Origin: Asterias rubens | Lineage: Eukaryota; Echinodermata; Asteroidea; Forcipulatida; Asteriidae | Assembly (NCBI RefSeq): GCF_902459465.1 | Contig: NC_047073.1 | Coordinates: 744,001-808,000, forward strand | DNA: 64,000 nucleotides | Direction: 5' to 3' | Shown here: positions 48,701-60,700 of the stretch, piece by piece | Layout: every line of letters starts with the position of its first letter | Numbering within the stretch: position 1 is the first letter of the stretch | Program-made: the position numbers and the translations under genes | Notes under the pieces: model-generated | Told to the model about the DNA's origin: nothing | The model's input: the letters and a program-made list of their open reading frames with translations, nothing else | Database searches by the model: none

Positions 48701-51700
48701 ATATATGCCAAGATCGTCAACATGTGACGTTGCTAAGAAGTCTCCTGTTGGAGAGAGTGCTATACTAGTTGCAGCGTCTTCTAGCAGGAAGCTATCCACC
48801 AATCTAAATTAATAATTCACAACAATCGATTATATTGGACAATGAAAACATTGAAAACATTGAAAACAATGAAAACATTTCACTAGCAATAAAGTAATCA
48901 TCATCAATGAAAGTATGGAATATGAAACAGTCCAATAAAATCAGCAAAATAAAAGCAATTCAAAATAGTCCAATAATATCAGCAAATAATCATAACAATG
49001 GAAAATATGGACAATGAAATCAAATCAGTCCACCAATGTAAATGAAATGATCACAAGAATAGAAAATATGCAATACAAATTAGTTGACTTCTATCAGCCA
49101 ATAATCATAACAATGGAAATACAAACAGTGGAAACAATCCGCTAGTATTGAACAAATATTATCACAACAATACAAAACATTGACAAAAATAACAGCACTC
49201 AAAAATGCAAAATAATTGAAATAATTTATGGACAATGAAAACATCAAAAATCAACAAATTAGCCATAACAATAGACAAATCTACAATGAAAATCATCAAC
49301 ATCAATAACAAATAATCACAAAAACGAAATTATGAACAATTCAATAAGGAGTAAGGAGTGGTATTTATTACTTGAGAATCACCCTGAAAAAATGGTAAAG
49401 TGTGACGTCATATTCATGCACTGCATACTTGGCATGGAGCCAGGTGTGCATTTCATATAGAGTTAGGACTAGTCTTATCTCAAGTTAGGACGAGTAACCG
49501 GCTCTACCTTAATCCCTGTCATCTTCAAATTTTTTTTTTTACCTGCTTGAGGGAAGGTCCCACGTTCGGATGGTGGAGTTTATGCATTGCAAACTTGGCA
49601 TGAAGCCAGGTGTGCATTTCATAAAGAGTTAGGACTAGTCTTATCTCATATTAGGACGAATTACCCGCTCTACCTTAATCCCAAAATTTGTTTTACCTGC
49701 TCGAGGGAAGGTCCCACGTTCGGATGGTTGAGTCCATTGATGATGTCACAAGCCAGCGGGCATCTTGGCTGAAGGTCTGTAGTACGAAGATATAAACAGC
49801 ATTCAGCCACTGGACACGTTTGGTAATTGTGAAAGACCAGTATTCTCACTTGATGTATCCCAACATATGCATAAAATAACAACTATGTGTAAATTTTGAC
49901 TCATTTGATCATCGTTATTGCAAGAGAATAATGAAAGATAAAAACACCCTTGTTGGACCCTTGTGTGCTTTCAGATGCCTTTTCAGGCCTGAAGCCTTTT
50001 AATATTTGAGTAAGAATTTACCTCTTTCTTTCTTAAAAACTACCTTACTTCAGAGGGAGCCGTTTCTCACAATTTTTTATACTATCAACAGCTCTCCATT
50101 GCTCGTTACCAAGTAAGCTTTTATGCTACCAATTATTTTCAGTAATTACCAATAGTGTCCAGTGCCTTTAAAGCAAAAAATACAATTAAATTCGACAAGA
50201 TTGATGGCACAGAATTGCCCTCATGTAAAAGTGTGAGACTCATACAAAACTTGCAGCGTTCCAGGACCCAAACAATTAAAAACAAAAAGCTAGAATAGGA
50301 CTTGACTTGAAGGCTTGCATGGTGGACAAATAATAGAATTATGTTGATAAATCTCTTTTGAGATGAAGAGGTTAATCTTACAAGAAAAAAAATCACTATC
50401 ACAACAATACAAAATATGGGAAAAAATAACAGCACTCAAAATAGCAAAATTATTCCAGCTAAAATATGGACAATGAAAACAGGTTTGAACAAGCTGCCCC
50501 CCCCCCACAATCAACATTCAAACAAACATAAACAATCACTTACCATGTCAGTGACCCTGTTTTGGTGACCTTTGAACCTTCTCACAACTCTCCTTAGGTC
50601 AATATCAACAATGACGACAACAAAATCATCCATTCCAACAGCAAGCATCGAACTAATAAAACAAAATCGATGATAAAAACTTGTTGATCAAAGCAAAGTA
50701 ATAACAAAACCAGAAGTGAAGACATCAATCAAGCTTGAGAATCAGTCAATTGTGAAGTGTATGGCACGTTAATCCAGAGGTCGTTGGTTCGAATCCCACT
50801 CTAGTCAATTCTTTGTTTAACCCCAAAAATCATTTCAAAATTTACCCAGTCAATTTCCCTTGTGGTTTATATTGATATTTATTTATTTCATTACACAGCA
50901 AACAATGCAAACGCCAAAAGCAAGATGGTGAATAGGAAACAAGAAGAAATGTGGTTTAGATGTGGGAGGAAAACCCCAAATGGAGAAATACCCAATCCCA
51001 ATGCAAGGCTCTAATCCAAGGTGGGATTTGAACCAGGCTCCATAGAGGTGAAAGGAAGAGAAAAAAAACCACTGAGCAAGCAACAAACTACATAATAGTT
51101 TTGAATCCAACCTTTCTCTGTGCAGTAACATCTGATTGACAGCTGCATTCAATGTTAGATGTCCCAGCAACTTCTTCAACTTAAAGTTCCAGAACTTCAG
51201 TTTGGAATCAGACGCCCCTGTGATGACTATTTGGTTGAGACCGTCAACAATAACGCCTCGTATAGCACCCTCATGCGCTAAACAAAAGATAAACAAATTT
51301 GAGATTAGACTTAAGGCCCGGTCCCACTGCAGCGATAACGAGAACGATAACGACGCAAAGATAACGCAGTCCATTGGTTAAATGAGTGTGTGCGTATTCT
51401 GCGTGGAGCAATTCAACCAATAGAATGCGTTCTCTTTGCGTCTTGATCGTTATCGTTATCGCTCTACTGATCCTTTTTCTAATTCAGAGCTCTACTTTGC
51501 ATAAAACACCAGCTGGCTTTTCACTGCTTTTGCTAAGAGACTTTTCACAAGACTGTATGAATTTGTTGGTGTTTTTTTTCACATCTGCTAGTCGGAGAAC
51601 TATTAGGAGTTGTTTGGACTTCAGAATTTGTACATTAGGTTAAAAAAAATAACCACTAGGTGTGCCTGTGATGAGAGGCCAGTTCAGATGCTGTAATTAC

Positions 51701-54700
51701 AGTGGGTACAGTAAATAATCTTATACAGTAAATAAATTTGTTTGCATTGATGTCATGCAAAATGCATGTGTAAACATTTTTCCCTATGTGTAAACATTTT
51801 TCACTATTTTCTTGTGAACAAGATGGTTGATCAATCTCAAACTTCTACAGATTTGTCAGTTTATGTAGGCCTGTATGGTGGATTACATAAAGTTCTGACA
51901 CTGCCAGCAAATGTTTTGTTAGCTGTTTGGGTTATAGCATGCACTTATTGTGATGTACTCATAACCATAGCCCAATTTCACGGCTAAAATAACTGGCTAA
52001 TTCTGCGCTTACAATCTCTATTCTCCGCTTGCATGGCAAGCATCAAATTTCTGCGCTAGCTGTGTTAGCAAAGAATGCCTAGTAACATGCACACGCACAA
52101 GCCAAAATTCCCTGCTAACCCATGAAATACACTTGACCTAAGCACAGCATTCCCTGCTTTGGCAAGCGCAGGCAGATTCTTTGTTTACAGTAAGCAAAGC
52201 CAGAAAACTGGGCCATGATGTTGCATCAAAAGATTTGCTTCACAGCACTTACAAAAAGCTAATCAGAGGAAACCACACAGAATAACAACATCACTATCTA
52301 GAAAAAAGAATGGTTTTCAGCAGTTTTTAATCACTTCTTGGTTAGCATATTAACCAAAATCAAAATATACATCTCGCCGTAAACATGAAATTCAACAATT
52401 AACTTATATATGATCTATCAATGTGAAAGAGCCAATAATTTCCTTTGTATTTGTCTTCCACTTAAGTGTTCTAAAGTTTGAAAATCTTTACCTTTCTGGC
52501 TGCCATAGGAACCTCTGTGGATCCCTGATTGGATGTTATAAGTGTCCACATGACCCGTACTCCAACCAATTACGACAAAGTTTCCGCATGAAGTGATGTC
52601 AATGGCCTAATAAGAACATAAAAAAGTAATGAATACTAAAAACAAAATAATAATGTTTTAACTCCATTTCAGCTCCATGCGTAGGTGGCAATGGCCTCTG
52701 GACAAAAAAAATTTAGCCCCACCTTGAAATGGCATTCAGGCCTTGTATGTCTGCCGACTTGCATACACAAATATATAATAAATAAAAAAAATAAAAAATA
52801 CATGAATCGTTCTGCACAGTTCTAAACTGCTTTCTGTCACTTTTGTTGCGCTGCTGTTTTAAGTTGCTTTAGAAGTGGGTTGCAAGGTCTTATTGTCTGT
52901 GATGGGTGTGATTTCTGTGGTGGTAATGTTTACCAGTATTTAATAACTGCTTTGAGTATGAATGAATATACCCCCGAGAGTGATAACAATATGTTTGAGA
53001 GCGCCCTCACGAGATAAAAATATGGCAAATTGAATTAAGGGAACTTACCGTGGCTTCGACAGCTGCTGATGGCTTGACATGTGAACACTTTATCTTGTGG
53101 TTGCCCATGGTACTACGTTGGTAGTTCCATGTTGTCACTATGTTTGTTCCTTGATGACATGCCGCTATGCCGTCCCATTCACTCTCACGACTCTTTTCTA
53201 TGAAGGTGGAAAGGAAGAGATGCTGAAAGTCAGGTTGAATGTTTCATATGCCAGGACGGTAAAAGTAACCTTGGAGTAATTCTGGCGTGTCGTGTCAAGC
53301 ATAACCGACTCCAGCTTGGGCCCTTCAGTGATTTGAACCCTATATTTTAGAGAAACTTTCCTGAAACTACGGGGTCTGATCCCCCTTTTCTTGAATTGAG
53401 AGATCAATGTGGGATCAATGCAGGGTCCATGGAACAGGGCCTTAGCTTTCAATCCAAACTGGACCTTCATCAGAGGCACACATCTAGATAAATCCATACT
53501 ACTTACCTGCAGCAAACTGTGTGATAGGCGCCATCTTGTATCTCTGCTTGAGATTACTTTTCCTATTACCAAGCTTCTTTTTCAGGTTAGCCTGGCCAAG
53601 GTCTTTGTTGTGCTTCTCATGCAGTGTAGAGAAAGATTTCAGGCTACTGTCTTGGCCTTCAGGAAAAAATCACACAAACAAAAATACGTCCATCATACTT
53701 TGGGAGAAAATATGAGAGACTCTGAAATGCTAAAAGCTTCATCAGTCTATTGTCTTTCAAACTGCAGGGCTTGTTTTATGTTTATTTTCAAACCCCGATG
53801 CCACACCTTCCTTGAAAATTCACGGCTGGATAAGTTTATCCATCATTCAAAGGCACAATTTATCCATCATTCAATAGCACAATTTATCCATCATTCAAAA
53901 CCACAGTGGATTATATTGAATTGTCAAGTGGGAGGGTTGACTGTGTACTGTGTAGTATGCTTTCATACAGCAAGCGGGTATAGTTGATCTACATGTGTTG
54001 TTCAAAATCATACTGGTTGATATTGAATGGTCAGACAGTAGGAGTTGACTGTGTACTGTTCGAATACATTCACCATATGATATCATATTGCAAGCTTGTA
54101 TAGTTTATATATATCATTCAAAAACAAAGTGGATGATATTAAATGGTCAGACAGTAGGAGGGTTGACTGTGTATGATTTCATATTGCAGGCTGATATAGT
54201 TTATATTATACGTATAATTCATAAACACAGGGGATGATGAACAATAAGAAACTCACACACTCTTTAAAACAAAAACCAATAATTTTTCACATCAACTATA
54301 CCTGCACTAAGAATATTCTGCCCCTGTTCCCCATAGAACTTAATCTTTGCTGGGGGCGCACTGTGGCCAATTCGAACACGTAGTTGGCGTCCACCTCCGT
54401 CAGGCTGATCAAACACCCACATCTAAGACAACAAAACAAATATTAATATAAGTTTAATTTGCATCGGAGATAAAAACTATTAATTTTGGTTTTACTCATG
54501 TACACCAATGTGTGTTAATAGCACCGTTTCCTCGGTACTTTCCAGAGTCCTGTGGAAAAAAATCATAGGCATAACCGAACCCACCACTTAATGTTAAGCA
54601 CATTGAGATGGTTATTGTGAAATGGGCTATATAAGAACTAGTTTTTATTATTAGATAGACATTAAACACACCTTAAGGGCGTTATCAGCGGAGTTTGTCA

Positions 54701-57700
54701 CCATGACAGGTTCCGAGGATAGGAACTTCATGCCAGCGATGCCAGACTTGTGGACATCTCTCATTTGAGCTTGAAGACGTTTCTCTTCTAGATTCCAGAG
54801 AGCAATATGCCCTGGGGTGCTTCCAGTGGCCATGATGGGCTGACCGTCTGAAAAAGAGACATAAAGACTTTCAATTCACATTGAGACATAAAGACTTTCA
54901 ATTCACGTTTCACTATTAGTTTAAAAAACCATTGTACGGTGTGAAGTAGAAACAAATAACACCCTGAAACAAGTCACCTTATTCAGGTCCAAGTTTCATA
55001 AAGCTGGTTAGCAGAAAATACTGCTTAGCAAGTTTCATTATAAACATTGTAAGCAAAATAAGAGTAGGGCACCAGTCGCAACAATGTAAACTTTATGGAA
55101 TGCTGGCTAATAACCTGTTTTTGATAAGCAATATTGCCCTGGGCTTAGCAGTATTTAGTGCTTACAGGCTTGGGCCCTGGTAACCTTATTCGGGTAGGCA
55201 TATTTTTGTATGCTTAGCTACTTGTTGTGCTTTTTAAATCACCCTTATTTAAAGGCACTGGACAATATTGGTAATTACTCAAAATAATTATTAGCATAAA
55301 AACTTACTTGGCAACAAGCAATGGAGAGCTGTTGATAGTATAAAACATTATGAGAAATGGCTTCCTCTGAAGTAACGTAGTTATGGAGAAAGAAGTAATT
55401 TTCCAGGAATTAGATTTTGAGGTCACAAAATCAAGCATGTAAAAGCACACCATTTTGTGTGACACAGGTGCTTTTTCTTCCATTATTATCTCACAACTTC
55501 GACGACCAATTGAGTTCAAATTTTCACAGGTTTTTGGTTTTGTGCATATGTTGACATACACCAAGTGAGAAGACTGGTCTTTGACAATAACCAAAGGTGT
55601 CCAGTGTCCTTAATTGGGCCTTGGTAATAGTGTTTCAAAAACATCTCATAAATGCCCTTTTTAGGACTTCCTATTCACACCCTGACCAAGGACTAATTTA
55701 AGGACGGTTTTTGATCAAACTATTTACCTGTTCTGAAAGAAATGGCTGTCACTGGGCCCCAGTCCTGGGTAAAGGTAACAATGGTCTCATCATATCTCAA
55801 ATTGTGAACGATGGTTCGGCCATCTTCAAGACCAACTGCGACGACATCTACAGCTGGAGCCTGATAATCAATCAATCAAGAGTCAAAGGTTAAAACGAGA
55901 CCTAAGTCTGGTATCCTGTGTTCCCAATGGTGGAAAACACTGGTGTAAGGAACATATGAAATTTACCTCAAGGGAATGTCTACAGACCAAGTAACCTTGT
56001 TTATATGTAAAATGACCCTGTTTCATTATTGTATCCACGGTGGGCGGTGCGAGACAGGCTTGCCTAGAACTAACAAATTTCGCCCAGCACTCCAAGCATA
56101 ATACACTGTGCTGTCTACTGCAGATTTCCCACAGATTGCACTTCAGCAATGATTGCCCCATTTCTATTGTGAACTGCTCAGCCATAGTGAACAAATTGGA
56201 TTGGAATAGCATTTCCCATTCAACAGTTAGGATCATCCAATGTTTTTGAGCAGTACAGTTGCGCCGCCGCGCCGCTGCTAAAACAAAGAAGCACCTGTGC
56301 AAAAGATTGTGATCCAATTGCTATTCAATTTGTGCATTGTTGCCGCTACGCGGCGCTATATGATTTTTGGTTGTCAAACAAACTCATAATGTTATACTTT
56401 TAAAAAACATCAAATGACAAGGATCTATATGTCAGTTATATAAAACAAATATTGAGTTGCTTTAATTCGTGGAATGGGAGGAATATTATCGCAAGGTAAA
56501 ATTTGGACTGTTCCATTTCACGAGGCGACATTCTACTCTGAGCCACTCAATATTTGTATACTATCATCATCATTGGACAGTGTAAGTTTCATATAAATCT
56601 GTGCTCTTACGATTTTTTTCTTACAAATTTTGTAAGGTTCCTTTAACTATTAGAGACTTAATTGTTACTGAGAATCAAGAAAAACACACTACCTGCTCTA
56701 TGACCGTAATAGGAGATCCCCAGCCCTTGAAAGTGTACACAAGTTTACTGAGGAAAGAACAAATATAAAGATGAATTAATACTCATATAAAGAAGCTCCA
56801 AATCAATCAGCCAGAATAATAAACACTTTTAGACATTTACACCAGTCGCTTTTCTATTGTTTTGTACATATCTTTTTTGACTCAATGTTTTATACATGTA
56901 ATGTTTACAGTTTAAATCTGTTGTAGTTTTTAAGCAATTTTAAAGCAATTTTTACTTTGTATTCAAGTGTATTTAATCCAACCATTTTTATATTAAGGTT
57001 GCAAATGAAACTGCTATAGCAGCACAAATCAACTTGTGAAAAGCTGTACCCACTGATCAAAGTTAAAGCACATCTTCGACCAAACTAAGGCACTAAGTAA
57101 TCCTGTTTCAATGATTTTAATAGAAGTTACATAAACTGGTCGATAAAATGACCTCGATCCTTTGCAACGACCAGAGGCAAAATTAAAGTCGTCAGTTTGT
57201 TTGTCAGAAATATTGTGTTGCAATATTGCTCATTAATCAGGTGATCATTTATTGTTAAAATGAGTTACCTCATAACAAGACATCCCGGTAATGGCAAGAG
57301 GCATTTCAGGTACAATTCTAACTTCAAATGTTTGTAAGTTCAATGTAGTTTCGCCCATGGCAACCAAATTGAATGCTTTTAATAAACCATGAATAATAAT
57401 AATAAAGATGGTGGCAGCATGACAAAGATCTATCTCACACATTCCAAATTTTGATTGGTCAATGCATTATCAAGGGGCGGAACGAAGTGGACGGTTTATA
57501 ATGTACAAATTTGTTGTTTCAAATGAGACACCTTACTTTGATTTGATATTCCAGATCTGCATGGTTCCCTGTTTGCTTCCCAGCAGGATCTTATTGAGGT
57601 AAGTAGTTGGGTGCATGAGCGCAGAAACCTGGAAACTTTCATTGCTGAACTGAATCTCAAGATAAACCTCTGAAAAAAATGAAACCACAAAGAAACTTAC

Positions 57701-60700
57701 ATTTTATTAACAGAAAACTGATTTTGTAAAGCTACTTTTCTAAGCTCAAGTGTCTAGCTCAAGAACAATGACCAGGGCCAAATTTCATGAAGCCTGTAAG
57801 CACAAAAAAACTGCTACATGTAAGTACAGAAAAGTATTGCTTAACAGAAACAGGTTACCAGCCAAACTTACATTAAGTTTACATTGTTGTGACTAGTGCC
57901 CCACTCAATTCTTGTATTAGGAAAAGACATTTTTCAAGCAGAATTTTCTGCGCAATAGCTTTATGAAATTTGGCCCTGGACTCGAAACCCACACTCCAAA
58001 GACCTCGCCACCAGAAGTTCAGTTTGATGCACAAGGTGCTCGACCACATGTTTTTGTAACTTAATATTTTACCTGTAGATTTGATGTCCCATATCTTGAG
58101 TTTGCTGGATTCATCAATCGACACCAGATGCTCACCGAATGGTAGAAGCAAATGAACATCTTTCTCATGTCCTGTGTATGTATAGATGACCTAATGACAA
58201 AATCAAATAGATTCAAAATTAATTTATGGCCTCAGTGTTTAACTCATCAGGTTGGTCACAGTACAAAAACACTGTCCCTGCCTAAGCGATAATTGGTACA
58301 CTACAATAAATTTTCTTACCAACAAGAGAAGTCTTGTTTGGGATGTAAACACAAATGCCATGCAAGTCAGTCTGTTTTTTCAATATTTGACAACAGGCTT
58401 CTGAGAGATACCAAGACCAGCCGTCGATTTCACAAAACTCTTCCTAACTTAAGACTAATCTTAGGACTTAGGACGAGTCCCAACCCTGCACTGTAGCATG
58501 CAAACCTTAAGATTAATCCTAAGTTAGGAAGAGTTACTCGTCCTAACTCTTTGTGAAATCGACGGCAGGCCTTTATGCTTATTTTTTTCTGTAAAAACAG
58601 GACTGTTATGTCTGCTGCTACCAGCGTCTCAAAAGTTTCTGTGCAATACCAAGACCATTCCACAAACCAAGTTTGGATTTGCTAAAGCAGAAAATATTGC
58701 TTTATAGAAATGAGCAGGATACGTGTTAAAATAATAATAATATCAAAGTCTTAAATAGCGCCCGTATCTACCAACAAGGTACTCAAGGCGCTTAGTATAT
58801 ACATTTATACAGAAAGATAGGTTATTGAAGTCATGAATTCTGAGACCAAATTATGTAGCTCACCTTACTGGTAAGCATAAATTTGTTGTGCTTAAGTAGC
58901 TCTATAAAATTTGACCCGTTCTTAAGAGTCATCATCCAGACAAGTATTGCACACAAACATGTTCTCAAATGTGGATAATATCATCACTCTTTCGTCCGTT
59001 CTTTGACTTGACACCGCCACAAAATTTTGCGTGGAGCTCCAAGGTCTTTAAATTTACGTAAGGAGACCCTTTTGTTTTTCCTTTACAGTTTTGAGCACAC
59101 ACATGCAGCTCCGTGTATGGCTTCCCATGTTGACAGTCTCCCGTCACGACTTGCGTCATTAAAAGACACTAACTACTAATTACTGAATACTTCCAATATC
59201 CACAGAGCCACAGAGAACTCTGTAGATATGGATGTAGATCATTAGCAAAATTCCTTATAGGAAAACTTATTTTCAAAAAAATGTTTTGTTGATTTGAAGT
59301 TGTTGAATACTGTGGGGTTTCATGCCGACCACCCTCGTCTTTCTTGATGTAGTGCTTCATGTCAGCTTTCATAAAACCTCATCCCCCGCCCCCAAGGACA
59401 TGCCATTCAGCTTCTTGGTATTGATCAAATGGTGATAAGGTTAGTGAAGTGGTGTCTTGCCATTTGCTTTCCACCTCTAGGACCCTGGTTCCAATTCCAC
59501 AGGGGAACTATATGGATTAGGTCTTCAGTCCCTATTTGACTGCATGGGTTTTCCCTGGAATAATTCTCTGGGGTTTTCCTCCCACATCTAAAACTGAAAT
59601 TTTGTTATCATCTTCTCTTCTCATTTGGCTCTTATTAGAGCAATGAGAATATTTATCCAGATCCAGATCCATAATACATTGTCTCCACCAAAACATGCAC
59701 TATCAGGTTACAAAAACTTATTTTAATTTTTAATATACCTTTTTTGTATTGCACAAGCGCTCTAGTGATCAAAGCTTATCACTAGCTACATGTAGACCAG
59801 CTTGTGACGTTGTGATAGAAAGGTCTCTACAACCAATCAATATTCTACTATCATGATGTTATTGTCACTCGTTGAGCTAAATGTACCTGTTGTGGTTTGT
59901 AAGCCTAGGCAACTTGTGCGACTAATAATAATAATAACATTCTTCTATAACACATAACACATAGTAAATAAACATGTCCCAAAGCGCTATAGAGAAAAAC
60001 ACAATAGAAAACAAACATAAGATGTAATGAGTAACGACTAGTGTCATAGAATTAACTTTAGATTGATTAGTTGAGTCATGACTACCGTTTTTCAACTTCC
60101 CGATTACCTGGTCATCACGCCTACTACAGAAATAGTCGCGACTACTAAAAAATAGTCACGACTACTAAAAAATAGTCGCGACTACTTCAAAAAAAGACCC
60201 GACTTCCTGTTTGGTGAACCAACTGTTCTTAACAATAATTTACAATATAATTTTTCAAAACACAATCAGACATCAGTGACACAATCCTTAAATCGTTTTA
60301 CCTTGAAATCCTTTGCGCCTGCAGCAAACATTCCCACAATGCATCTTGATAATCTATATTATAAAAGCGCTTAGTGTCAAAGTCGTGAGTGTTTGAGGTG
60401 TCACTAGTCGAGTAGTAAATTTCAATAGTTGTCCAGGCCTAGTTGTTATTTGCCTTACCTGTCGACCCTGGGTGAATGCCCGTATAATATTCTGACAGGC
60501 TGTAAAGACCAGGAAGGCATCTGCAGCTAAGCATGTGATGTCATCAGGATGGGCATTACCTTGGAAGTACAACAAAACAATCAAGTAAAATTGAGTCGTT
60601 TCAATAAATTGTTTCTCCATTTTTTATTTCTTTATGTATTTAAATAATTTTGTTATTATATTTCTCATCTGTCAGTTAAGTGTCTCTTGAGCCAGGAGTG

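Noticed and set aside
60305..60321. Possible 17-nt WDR36 exon between exons 3 and 4
   Set aside because: Exons 3 and 4 already join in phase and align without a gap to the family; adding it would shift the frame.
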